DNA from: Pseudomonadota bacterium | Lineage (GTDB): Bacteria; Pseudomonadota; Alphaproteobacteria; Rhizobiales; Xanthobacteraceae | Length of the DNA stretch: 11,880 nucleotides | Assembly: GCA_023392205.1 (NCBI GenBank) | Contig: JAEVZN010000074.1 | Location: forward strand, 1 to 11,880 | Direction: 5' to 3' | Program-made: the position numbers and the translations under genes | Shown: positions 5,573-11,830 of the stretch, in pieces | How the letters are laid out: each line of letters begins with the position of its first letter | Position numbering within the stretch: the first letter of the stretch is position 1 | The notes under the pieces: model-generated | The model's input: only the letters and a program-made list of their open reading frames with translations | Databases searched by the model: none | What the model was told of the DNA's origin: nothing

Positions 5573-5875
5573 ATGGCCTTCCCGACGCCGCTTGCGCTTC
5601 TTCTGCCGCTCGCACTCGCCGTGTCCGACACGGTGCCGCGCTTCAATATCGAGCCGACCTGCAAGGGCGGCCTCGACAGCCCCGGTCTCAACGAGCGTTA
5701 CAGCCAATGCATCGCGGAAGAGAATGCCGCGCGCCAGAAGCTGGAGGGCTCCTGGGCAAGCTTTCCGGCAAGCGACCGCACGGTCTGCGCCGATACCGCC
5801 CGCATGGGTGCGGCCAGCTATGTGGAATTGCTGACCTGCCTGGAAATGGCGCGCGAGGCGAAAAAGCTGAAATAG
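5573..5875 (+). CDS. Small exported hypothetical protein, four Cys
   Basis: A 100-residue protein starting at ATG 5573, with GGAG about 8 bases upstream; the in-frame starts at 5507 and 5546 lack this. A short hydrophobic signal peptide (3-17) precedes a mature part with four cysteines at 30, 46, 72 and 89. Their spacing, in segments IEPTC, YSQCIAEE, DRTVCAD and LLTCLEMA, fits two helical hairpins pinned by disulfides. The central motif W-x-x-F-P-x-x-D (61-68) and the SYVELLTCL end recall a conserved hypothetical family of Bradyrhizobium relatives. No function is known to me. It is inferred to be periplasmic. The next gene follows after 45 bases on the same strand and is also exported, so the two may form one transcript. 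Confidence 0.82.
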   Translation: MAFPTPLALLLPLALAVSDTVPRFNIEPTCKGGLDSPGLNERYSQCIAEENAARQKLEGSWASFPASDRTVCADTARMGAASYVELLTCLEMAREAKKLK

Positions 5876-5920
5876 CCGCCCGCGGCCCGCTGCGGATCCA
5901 CCCCCGACGTGAGGTGCCCC

Positions 5921-6421
5921 ATGGGCTTGCGCTATGTCTTTCCGCTGCTGGTTGCCATGGTGAGCGGAGTGTTGACCATTCAACCCGCCGCGGCCGAGAC
6001 CTGCCGTACGGTCGCGCATCGTGCGGTGTCGGAAGCCGTCGAGGGCATTCTGGCCGATGTGCTCAAGAGCAATCCGGAACTGAAGGCGATGGACCGGCAG
6101 GCTCTCCTCAAAACCGCGGCCGACAAGCTGATGACCGCCGACCGGCCCGACTTCAAGGCCTATGGCTACATGATCAGGTTGTTCTACGACGGCGACGAAG
6201 CGGCCCGCAAGCAGGTGGCGGAGGCGGCGGCCGCGCTGAAGACAGAGGCCGAACGCGCGCACCTGTTCTTCGTGCTGGGTTTGAATCTCATTCGCGCCAA
6301 GACACAGAAAGCCGCGCTTCAGGGGCGCGATTTCCTGAAGCAGATCCGTGCGTCCGGCCACGTGAACTTTGTCAGCGACGGGCTGTGGGAGGAACTGGAA
6401 AGCTGCGAGATCGCGAGTTGA
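5921..6421 (+). CDS. Exported helical hypothetical protein
   Basis: A 166-residue exported protein. ATG 5921 follows GAGGTG by about 4-5 bases; the frame could open earlier at GTG 5909, but that adds only four residues. Signal peptide: hydrophobic 4-20, ending AAA-E near 25. The mature part is almost wholly helical and charged, with two cysteines near its two ends (28 and 162) that could close the fold with one disulfide. It holds repeated Ala-rich helices (DRQALLKTAADKLM, EEAARKQVAEAAAAL-like and AERAHLFFVLGLNLIRAK). I do not recognise the family. It follows another small exported gene by 45 bases and ends in a bidirectional hairpin shared with rpsU. Confidence 0.82.
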   Translation: MGLRYVFPLLVAMVSGVLTIQPAAAETCRTVAHRAVSEAVEGILADVLKSNPELKAMDRQALLKTAADKLMTADRPDFKAYGYMIRLFYDGDEAARKQVAEAAAALKTEAERAHLFFVLGLNLIRAKTQKAALQGRDFLKQIRASGHVNFVSDGLWEELESCEIAS

Positions 6422-6443
6422 ATATGTGCCCGTGCACAAAGCA

Positions 6444-6471
6444 AAACCGCCGGACATGCGCCCGGCGGTTT
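6444..6471. terminator. Bidirectional terminator between rpsU and the exported gene
   Basis: AAACCGCCGG (6444-6453) pairs perfectly with CCGGCGGTTT (6462-6471) around an 8-base loop. For rpsU on the minus strand the stem ends in GGTTTTGCTTTG, a usable T run; on the plus strand it ends in GGTTTGAATTTC. It lies between the convergent stops at 6421 and 6500. Confidence 0.75.
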
Positions 6472-6499
6472 GAATTTCTCTTGGCTGGTGCCAGCGCGA

Positions 6500-6826
6500 T
6501 CAGCTGCGCGGCGCGCCGCCGCCAAAGCTGCTCGCGCCACCGGCGCTGAAGCCGCCCGGACGCGGTCCACGGCGATCGCCGCCCGGTCCACCGGCACCCG
6601 GCATGACCTTCGGCTTGCTCGGCAACAGGCCTTCGCGCTGCAGCTTCTTGCGCGCGAGCTTGCGGGCGCGGCGTACCGCCTCCGCCTTCTGCCGTGCCTT
6701 TTTCTCGGACGGCTTTTCGTAATGGCCGCGAAGCTTCATCTCGCGGAAAATACCCTCGCGCTGCATCTTCTTCTTGAGCGCCTTGAGGGCCTGATCGACG
6801 TTGTTGTCGCGAACGAGAACCTGCAC
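6500..6826 (-). CDS. rpsU: 30S ribosomal protein S21
   Basis: Small-subunit protein S21, which sits on the 30S platform near the anti-Shine-Dalgarno end of 16S rRNA and assists initiation. The N-terminal 60 residues are unmistakable: [20 protein letters not shown], then [37 protein letters not shown]. The start is a GTG at 6826, with AAGGA about 6 bases before it; no ATG fits the family's start. At 108 residues it is longer than the roughly 70 of E. coli S21. The extra part (about 74-108) is a disordered Gly/Pro/Arg/Ser tail, a feature I recall from Bradyrhizobium-type S21. It is a single gene ending in a strong hairpin at 6444-6471. Confidence 0.97.
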   Translation of the reverse strand: MQVLVRDNNVDQALKALKKKMQREGIFREMKLRGHYEKPSEKKARQKAEAVRRARKLARKKLQREGLLPSKPKVMPGAGGPGGDRRGPRPGGFSAGGASSFGGGAPRS

Positions 6827-6973
6827 GGGTGTTCCTTCTGGCAGAAGCCTGCGATGCGGCCGGGGGCCGAATGCAGCCTGATTGTGTCGGGGTCCGGAAG
6901 GGGCCGCATTGGGCTACCCTTCGAGTCGGCCGCCGCAATAGCAGAAATGCGGCATAGAGTCCACTATCGCGCA

Positions 6974-6998
6974 AACTCCATGGGTGAAGGCGGGTTCC
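6974..6998 (-). promoter_or_regulatory. Weak EcfG-like box upstream of rpsU
   Basis: On the minus strand GGAAC (6998-6994), a 16-base spacer, then AGTT (6977-6974), one base off GGAAC-N16/17-CGTT. It would give an untranslated leader of about 140 bases before rpsU. By rough counting about one such match is expected by chance in this window, so this one may be accidental. Confidence 0.2.
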
Positions 6999-7078
6999 GT
7001 CTTGCCTTTCGGGGGCCAGACCTGACTAGCTGTGGGACGCCGATTCAAAACTGAAATCCTGTCCGGGAGGCCCCCCTG

Positions 7079-7360
7079 ATGATCCGCGTTCTCCGTCCTG
7101 CCTTGTCTGCCTGTCTCGCCGCCGGTTTGCTCCTCGGCACCGCTGCCGTGGCGGCACAGGCCCAGCAGCAGCCGGCCAAGTCTCCGATGCCGAACCTGAT
7201 GCGCGGCACACCGCAGGAGGAGGCGGCCTGCGCGCCGGATTCCAAGCGCTTCTGCCAGAATTTCGAGCCGGATGCCTTGCAGGTGCTCGGTTGTCTGCAG
7301 CGCAACCGGGAGCGGATCACCGCCAAGTGCCAGCGTGTCCTGCGGGCGCGCGGCGTCTAG
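7079..7360 (+). CDS. Exported Cys-rich-repeat protein
   Basis: A 93-residue exported protein. ATG 7079 follows GGGAGG by about 9 bases. Signal peptide: hydrophobic 8-25, with AQA-Q near 26-29. The mature part carries one unit of the cysteine-rich repeat family (the Golgi-apparatus-protein repeat, Pfam PF00839): C51, then C59 in the SKRFC segment, C72 in GCLQ, C84 in AKCQ. The pattern C-x7-C-x12-C-x11-C with the L-x-CL-x-x-N and I/L-x-x-x-C marks is typical. In bacteria these are small periplasmic proteins of unknown role. Its stop codon (7358-7360) shares the palindrome CTAG with the purK stop on the other strand, so the genes end tail to tail with a 4-base overlap. Confidence 0.88.
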   Translation: MIRVLRPALSACLAAGLLLGTAAVAAQAQQQPAKSPMPNLMRGTPQEEAACAPDSKRFCQNFEPDALQVLGCLQRNRERITAKCQRVLRARGV

Positions 7361-8469
7361 ATTTCGCCGCGCTCGCCATTCGGCCAGACCCGCGTGACAT
7401 GTCCCATCTTGCGGCCGGGCGTGGCATCGCCCTTGCCGTAAAGATGCAGGGATGCGTCGGGGATCGTCAGCCATCTGGCATAATCGGCGGCCTCGGCCCC
7501 GATCAGGTTGGTCATCTCGATCTGGCCGAGCCGCACAGGCTCGGCCAGCGGCCAGCCGGCCACCGCGCGGATATGCTGTTCGAATTGCGAGACCGAGCAG
7601 CCGTCGATCGTCCAATGCCCGGAATTGTGCACGCGCGGCGCAATCTCGTTGACCAGCACGTCGTGGCCGGTGCCATCGCGCACGACGAACATTTCGACCG
7701 CCAGCACGCCGACATAGCCGAAGGCGGTGGCGATGGTCTCGGCGATGCGGATCGCCTCGGCGGCGACCGGCTGCGGAATGCCGGCCGGCACCCGTGAGAC
7801 TTTCAGAATCCCGTTGCGATGTTCGTTCTCGGTGACCTCGAAGCTCTGCAGCGCGCCGTCGCGTCCGCGCGCCACCACCACCGAGATTTCGCGCTCGAAC
7901 GGCACATAGCCTTCGAGAATGCAGGGCGCGCCATGCAGCGCCCGCCAGGCCGCAGCGGGATCGCCACCTTCCGCGATCGCTTCCTGTCCCTTGCCGTCAT
8001 AGCCGAAGCGGCGGGTCTTCAGGATCGCCGGCAGGCCGATCTTGTGTACCGCCTCGAACAATTGCGCGGCATCGCCGACCGGCGCGAAGGGCGCCGTCGC
8101 AATGCCCAGACCGGTGACGAATTCCTTTTCAAGCTGGCGATCCTGCGTGCTGGCAAGCACCCGCGGGTCGGGCAGCACAAGCCGCTTCTGTGCGAGGAAA
8201 TTCGCCGAGGCATGCGGGACATTCTCGAATTCGTAGGTGATGACCTCGCAATCCGAGGCAAAGCGCGCGAGCGCGTCGCGATCGTCGTATTTGGCGAGTG
8301 TCGTCCTCCGCACTACATCGAAGGCGCAGGACTGCGCTTCCGGCGAATAGATGTGGCAATTGAGCCCGATCCGCGCGGCGGCCTGGGCCAGCATCCGCGC
8401 CAATTGTCCGCCGCCCAAAATCCCGATGGTGTCGCCGGGTGCAAGCGCCGAAGGCGGACGGGTGAACAT
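7357..8469 (-). CDS. purK: N5-carboxyaminoimidazole ribonucleotide synthase (PurK)
   Basis: Carboxylates AIR to N5-CAIR using ATP and bicarbonate, in de novo purine synthesis; a cytosolic ATP-grasp enzyme. The 370-residue length is usual. Visible marks: GILGGGQLARM (16-26) at the N-terminal fold, ITYEFENVP (77-85), the ATP-grasp segment KTRRFGYDGKGQ (151-162), PFEREISV (190-197), NEIAPRVHNSGHWTI (274-288) with the metal and substrate residues, and KMGHVT (354-359). The start at ATG 8469 comes one base after the purE stop (TGA-C-ATG), so it is translationally coupled to purE; a longer start at 8499 would overlap it needlessly. The product hands N5-CAIR to PurE. Confidence 0.97.
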   Translation of the reverse strand: MFTRPPSALAPGDTIGILGGGQLARMLAQAAARIGLNCHIYSPEAQSCAFDVVRRTTLAKYDDRDALARFASDCEVITYEFENVPHASANFLAQKRLVLPDPRVLASTQDRQLEKEFVTGLGIATAPFAPVGDAAQLFEAVHKIGLPAILKTRRFGYDGKGQEAIAEGGDPAAAWRALHGAPCILEGYVPFEREISVVVARGRDGALQSFEVTENEHRNGILKVSRVPAGIPQPVAAEAIRIAETIATAFGYVGVLAVEMFVVRDGTGHDVLVNEIAPRVHNSGHWTIDGCSVSQFEQHIRAVAGWPLAEPVRLGQIEMTNLIGAEAADYARWLTIPDASLHLYGKGDATPGRKMGHVTRVWPNGERGEI

Positions 8470-8470
8470 G

Positions 8471-9007
8471 TCAGGTGGTCCGCTTCGCCGGTGCGGCATC
8501 GGGCTTCGGATATTTGGCCACGCTGTCGGTCTGCGCCTTGCGATAGGCGGCGAGCCGGCCGGCCAACGGCTTGTCGTGCAAGGCCAGAACGCTTGCTGCC
8601 AGCAGGGCCGCGTTGACCGCGCCGGGCTTGCCGATGGCGAGCGTCCCGACCGGGATGCCGGCCGGCATCTGCACGATCGACAGAAGTGAATCCTTGCCTT
8701 CCAGCGCGGTGGCGTTCATCGGCACGCCGAAGACCGGCAGCGTTGTCATCGATGCGGCCATGCCGGGCAGATGCGCGGCCCCGCCGGCGCCGGCAATCAC
8801 GATCTGGAAGCCCTTGGCCTGCGCGGATTTGGCAAAGCGGTACAGCCGCTCCGGCGTGCGGTGCGCCGACACGATGAGCGCCTCGTAGCCGATCGCGAGC
8901 GTGTCCAGCGTCTGCGCGGCATGCTGCATGGTCTGCCAGTCGGACTGGCTCCCCATGATGATGGCGACAGGCTTCTTCGCGGGTGATGATTTCGGCCGGG
9001 CGGCCAT
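8471..9007 (-). CDS. purE: N5-CAIR mutase (PurE)
   Basis: Converts N5-CAIR to CAIR in de novo purine synthesis; cytosolic, octameric in characterised homologues. At 178 residues it is of usual length. Marks: MGSQSDW (18-24), SAHRTP (47-52) with the catalytic His, [12 protein letters not shown] (72-83), [20 protein letters not shown] (94-113), then [24 protein letters not shown]. The C-terminal 20 residues are a Lys/Pro/Ala tail. I start at ATG 9007 rather than 9082: the extra N-terminus would contain a hydrophobic, Cys-containing run unlike PurE. The ribosome binding site is weak (GGA about 9 bases away). It leads the purE-purK unit, and a DUF465 gene lies 85 bases upstream on the same strand. 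Confidence 0.97.
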   Translation of the reverse strand: MAARPKSSPAKKPVAIIMGSQSDWQTMQHAAQTLDTLAIGYEALIVSAHRTPERLYRFAKSAQAKGFQIVIAGAGGAAHLPGMAASMTTLPVFGVPMNATALEGKDSLLSIVQMPAGIPVGTLAIGKPGAVNAALLAASVLALHDKPLAGRLAAYRKAQTDSVAKYPKPDAAPAKRTT

Positions 9008-9092
9008 GCAAGCGAATCCGTGAGCGAAAGAAGCATTGGAGTATAGGAATGGGCCGCAGGTCAGCAAGCGAAAGGCCTGCAAGCGGCGCGGA

Positions 9093-9299
9093 TCAGGCGC
9101 TGATATCGGGGGTCAGCTGGTCCTCGATGAAGGCGATTCGGTCGCGCAGGACGAGCTTGCGCTTTTTCAGCCGCTGCACCTGGATCTGGTCGCGGCTTGG
9201 CGACACGGTCAGTGCGTCGATGGCCGCATCGAGATCGCGATGCTCCTGCTGCAGGCGGGCCAGTTCCAGACGCAGCTCGCTTTCGTCTTCGTCCATCAT
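9093..9299 (-). CDS. YdcH/DUF465 family protein, copy A
   Basis: A 68-residue soluble protein of the YdcH/DUF465 family, small two-helix proteins of unknown function common in proteobacteria. It starts with a tandem ATG-ATG (9299). The acidic N-terminus (DEDESE) is followed by the helix [20 protein letters not shown] (11-30), a short turn, and a second helix with the family's signature [21 protein letters not shown] (42-62). Both helices are amphipathic and suit an antiparallel coiled-coil hairpin. The ribosome binding site is weak. It lies 85 bases upstream of purE on the same strand and may be read with it. A divergent paralogue starts 224 bases away. Confidence 0.9.
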   Translation of the reverse strand: MMDEDESELRLELARLQQEHRDLDAAIDALTVSPSRDQIQVQRLKKRKLVLRDRIAFIEDQLTPDISA

Positions 9300-9429
9300 G
9301 TCTGCGCCGTCTCGAAACCGTCCGTCCGATCAACCCCTTGCGTGCGGGTCGGCCTGCGAATGGCGACACCTGCGCGCCTTAATGAATGGTCAAGCATGCC
9401 CCACCGTTGTCCAGCGAATAACGGGGATT

Positions 9430-9444
9430 TGCTGCGGTGCAGCA
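9430..9444. promoter_or_regulatory. 15-bp palindrome between divergent DUF465 genes
   Basis: TGCTGCGGTGCAGCA: a perfect 6-bp inverted repeat around GGT, containing CTGC-N3-GCAG. It is placed between the two divergent DUF465 genes and differs from the palindrome at 4575-4589 in only three bases. The CTGC-N3-GCAG element is the form reported for PhaR; identification as such is a guess. Confidence 0.4.
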
Positions 9445-9522
9445 TGCCCTGCTGTCGACTTGCCACATTCTTGGTGTCACACTTTGCGCGTGGCTCCAAC
9501 GGATTAAGGAGACCAGTATCCC

Positions 9523-9702
9523 ATGTCCATCCAAGAGCATCTCGTCGAACTCGAGGCCCAGCACCGGGCGCTCGAGAAGCAGTTATGCGATGCGCTCAAG
9601 CATCGCTCCACTGAAGATTCCCGGATTGTCGAGTTAAAGCGTCGAAAGTTGCTTGTGAAGGATCAAATCGCCCGGATGCAGGCATCGACCAGCCTTCACT
9701 GA
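9523..9702 (+). CDS. YdcH/DUF465 family protein, copy B
   Basis: A 59-residue protein, paralogue of the divergent gene at 9093-9299. It opens MSIQEHLVELEAQHRALEKQ, a first amphipathic helix, and then has the DUF465 signature VELKRRKLLVKDQIARMQ (36-53). Aligned with copy A the second helix agrees closely (LKxRKLxxxDxIA), while the first and the termini differ; the acidic N-terminus of copy A is missing. AAGGAG at 9506-9511 is 11 bases from ATG 9523, a long but acceptable spacing. One Cys (22) in the turn region has no partner. The function of this family is unknown. A strong terminator follows at 9728-9762, so it is a single-gene unit. Confidence 0.88.
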   Translation: MSIQEHLVELEAQHRALEKQLCDALKHRSTEDSRIVELKRRKLLVKDQIARMQASTSLH

Positions 9703-9727
9703 TCGCGGTTTCGAGGTCGCGTTTTGC

Positions 9728-9762
9728 AGCCGCCGGCTCTCCAGAACGGGGAGGCGGCGGCT
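9728..9762 (+). terminator. Intrinsic terminator after DUF465 copy B
   Basis: AGCCGCCG (9728-9735) pairs with CGGCGGCT (9755-9762). After one G-G mismatch the stem continues as CTCTCC with GGGGAG (one G-U pair) around an AGAAC loop. It is followed by TTGTTTGT on the plus strand. It lies 25 bases after the stop at 9702. Confidence 0.8.
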
Positions 9763-9799
9763 TTGTTTGTCTGGGCGTCACGGCAGGCTTGACCGTCAC

Positions 9800-10153
9800 A
9801 TGAAGTGCAACAGGATGGGACAGTGCGCCGCTCTTTTCGCTGCGCTGGCCATGATGGCCTCGGCGGCAATGGCGGAGCCTGCAAAGCCGGATACGCCGAC
9901 GCATCGCGATGCGGCGCATGAAAGCCTCCCCGATCCGCACGGGCTTGCGCCCGCAGGCGACACGCTAAATGACTTGCTGCCTTCCCGGACCGATGACCGG
10001 CGCTGGAACGAAAGCTGGTGGCAGGGCGTGGTGAATAAGGCACCGGGCTGCCGGGTGTTTTCCGACGGATGCCGCCGCTGCGACCCGAGCCATGCCTGTT
10101 CGGGGCTTCCGATCGCCTGCCAACCCAAGGACTTCCAATGCGTCGAGCCGTGA
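9800..10153 (+). CDS. Exported six-Cys hypothetical protein
   Basis: A 117-residue exported protein of unknown function. I choose ATG 9800; ATG 9815 is an alternative and neither has a strong ribosome binding site. A TTG start at 9767 would lie in the upstream terminator. Signal peptide: hydrophobic 8-24 ending AMA-E near 25. The middle is polar and Pro/Asp-rich with a WNESWWQG segment (69-76). The last 40 residues form a compact Cys-rich module with six cysteines at 84, 91, 94, 100, 107 and 114, suited to three disulfides or to metal binding. I cannot name the module. Its last 16 bases overlap the start of the next exported gene, so the two are translated together. Confidence 0.75.
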   Translation: MKCNRMGQCAALFAALAMMASAAMAEPAKPDTPTHRDAAHESLPDPHGLAPAGDTLNDLLPSRTDDRRWNESWWQGVVNKAPGCRVFSDGCRRCDPSHACSGLPIACQPKDFQCVEP

Positions 10154-10494
10154 CCCTTCACACCCTGCGATTTGTCGCGCCGGCAATCTGCCTTGCCGCG
10201 GTGGCGGCCGTCCCGATGTTGCCGGGCGCTTTTGCGCAGGACGTGCGCGGAATGGAAGTCTGTACGGCCGAAAAGCAGATGGAGCGACGCACCTCCTGCC
10301 TGCAGGCCAATACTGATTATCTCCAAGCGCTCATCGAGCGTCAGTCGCGCGAGGCGCGGCAGAAATTCGATGCAGCGGCAAAGGAATTGAGTGCGGCCCG
10401 CACGGAGATTTCCTCCCTGAAAGCGGCGCTGGCGGCGATGCAGGCCCGGATCGACAAGCTGGAAAAGCAAGAGCAGCCGGCGCCGAAGAAATAG
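10138..10494 (+). CDS. Exported coiled-coil hypothetical protein
   Basis: A 118-residue exported protein. ATG 10138 lies inside the end of the preceding gene (16-base overlap in another frame), with AAGGA 6 bases upstream, which implies coupled translation. Signal peptide: hydrophobic 12-30 ending AFA-Q near 33. Two cysteines (42 and 54) frame a short MEVCTAEKQMERRTSCLQ segment, probably one disulfide. From about 60 to 112 the sequence is a continuous heptad-like helix ending KLEKQEQPAPKK. That layout, a CxnC head then a coiled coil, resembles a conserved hypothetical family I recall from Bradyrhizobium. No function is known. The gene ends 24 bases from the convergent glycosyltransferase, with no clear terminator between. 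Confidence 0.85.
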   Translation: MRRAVTLHTLRFVAPAICLAAVAAVPMLPGAFAQDVRGMEVCTAEKQMERRTSCLQANTDYLQALIERQSREARQKFDAAAKELSAARTEISSLKAALAAMQARIDKLEKQEQPAPKK

Positions 10495-10518
10495 CGAAGT
10501 GAGAACGGAGGTCGGCGC

Positions 10519-11673
10519 TCAATGCCGCGAGGCGAGCACGGAACTCGTTTCGGTTTCAGCGTTTGGCGATAGCGCCTGCCTGTAGGATGCCACAACGCCC
10601 TCGACCATCGCGTCCATCGAAAATGAAGACGACACGCGCGCGCGCAAGGCCTGCGCCAGCTCCGCGGCCCCGGCCGGATCGGCGAGCTTGTGATCGATGG
10701 CATCGGCAAGCTCCGGCACATTGCCGGCGCTCACCAGCGTATTGGCGAGCGAGCCGTAGATTTCCGGGATGCCGCCGACACGGGTGGTGATCATCGGTCG
10801 TGCCGCGGCGGCCGCCTCGAGCACCACATAAGGCAGCGAATCCGCGCGCGAGGGAATGACCAGGATACGGCCGAGCGCCAGTGCTTCACGCGCGGGCATG
10901 GCGGGACGGAAGGTGATGGCGCGCGACAGCCCGAGTTGTTGCACTTGCGCGCGCAGGGCATTCTCGTCCGGCCCCGAACCGACAAGCATGGCCGTCACCG
11001 GATGGCCATGACGATGCAGTTCTGAAATCGCCGCGATCAGAACGTCGATGCCTTTCACTGCGCGCAATTCGCCCATGAACACGATGTCGGCGGCATCGGG
11101 TGCGGTCTCGACCGGCGCGAATTCGTCGGCCGCGACACCGTTATGGATGATGCGGACAAGGCCGTTCGGCTCGCCGATCTTGTTGCGGAAGACGCTGCCG
11201 CTATAGGCGCTCTCGAACAGATACAACGTCCGTCGCATCAGCAGCATCTTTTCCAGCGCCAGATACATGCGGCCCGAGAGATTGTCGTGATCGAGCAGCA
11301 GGCTGCCGCCATGCGGTGTATAGGCGCGCACGACCTCACGTTGCGGAAAGGCCAGCCGTGCATAGGCGCCGCCCTTGGCGCCGTGGCCGTGAATGATATC
11401 GGCGCCGGTTTCGTTGATGCGCCGGGTGACATGCCACACCGCCTGCATGTCGCGCGGCGAGATCGGCCGCGGCATCGGAAGGCGTGTCAGTCCGAGCACG
11501 AGGCGAGGCGCAAGCTCCTCGAAAATGTCCGCGGCGCGGTCATTGCCGGTCAATGAATCGGCAATCAGTCCGACCCGGTGGCCGCGCGCGATCTGCCCCC
11601 GGACGAGGTCGACCACATGGCGGAACAGCCCGCCGAGCGGCGCGCGAAAGACATGAATGACGGAGAGGGGCAT
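10519..11673 (-). CDS. Family 4 glycosyltransferase (GT-B fold)
   Basis: Transfers a sugar from a nucleotide donor to a glycan or lipid acceptor, probably in exopolysaccharide or O-antigen synthesis; the substrate is unknown. Its 384 residues show the GT-B layout. The N-terminal domain has GGLFRHVVDL (14-23) and IIHGHGAKGG (93-102). The linker carries IHNGV (176-180), and the C-terminal domain carries GELRAVKGID (201-210), VGSG (231-234) and PSRADSLPYVVLEA (274-287). In the last motif the usual E-x7-E reads D278-x7-E286, and the following Gly of the common GxP is Arg (ARP). ATG 11673 is chosen over TTG 11703; neither has a good ribosome binding site, so coupling to an off-window upstream gene is possible. 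Confidence 0.92.
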   Translation of the reverse strand: MPLSVIHVFRAPLGGLFRHVVDLVRGQIARGHRVGLIADSLTGNDRAADIFEELAPRLVLGLTRLPMPRPISPRDMQAVWHVTRRINETGADIIHGHGAKGGAYARLAFPQREVVRAYTPHGGSLLLDHDNLSGRMYLALEKMLLMRRTLYLFESAYSGSVFRNKIGEPNGLVRIIHNGVAADEFAPVETAPDAADIVFMGELRAVKGIDVLIAAISELHRHGHPVTAMLVGSGPDENALRAQVQQLGLSRAITFRPAMPAREALALGRILVIPSRADSLPYVVLEAAAAARPMITTRVGGIPEIYGSLANTLVSAGNVPELADAIDHKLADPAGAAELAQALRARVSSSFSMDAMVEGVVASYRQALSPNAETETSSVLASRH

Positions 11674-11830
11674 AACTTGGACTTCGAAAGGAACCTGCGG
11701 CAACGGGCCTCATCTGCGCCTTCAAAGCCGCCGCTGCAAGGAAAGTGCCCGTGACGTCGCCAATGCCGACAGTTTGTCTCGAAATATCGTTAATCCGTTG
11801 CGTCTGAAACCGTCGAATCTGAACCGCCTG

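Noticed and set aside
5459..6457. 332-residue open frame on the minus strand across two exported genes
   Set aside because: It is antisense to two plus-strand genes that both have signal peptides and ribosome binding sites. Its product is His/Gly/Arg-rich with no domain, typical of shadow frames in GC-rich DNA.
10540..10563. GGAAC followed by CGTT inside the glycosyltransferase gene
   Set aside because: The spacer is 15 bases, the site lies within a coding region on the other strand, and no gene follows it on the plus strand. Taken as chance.
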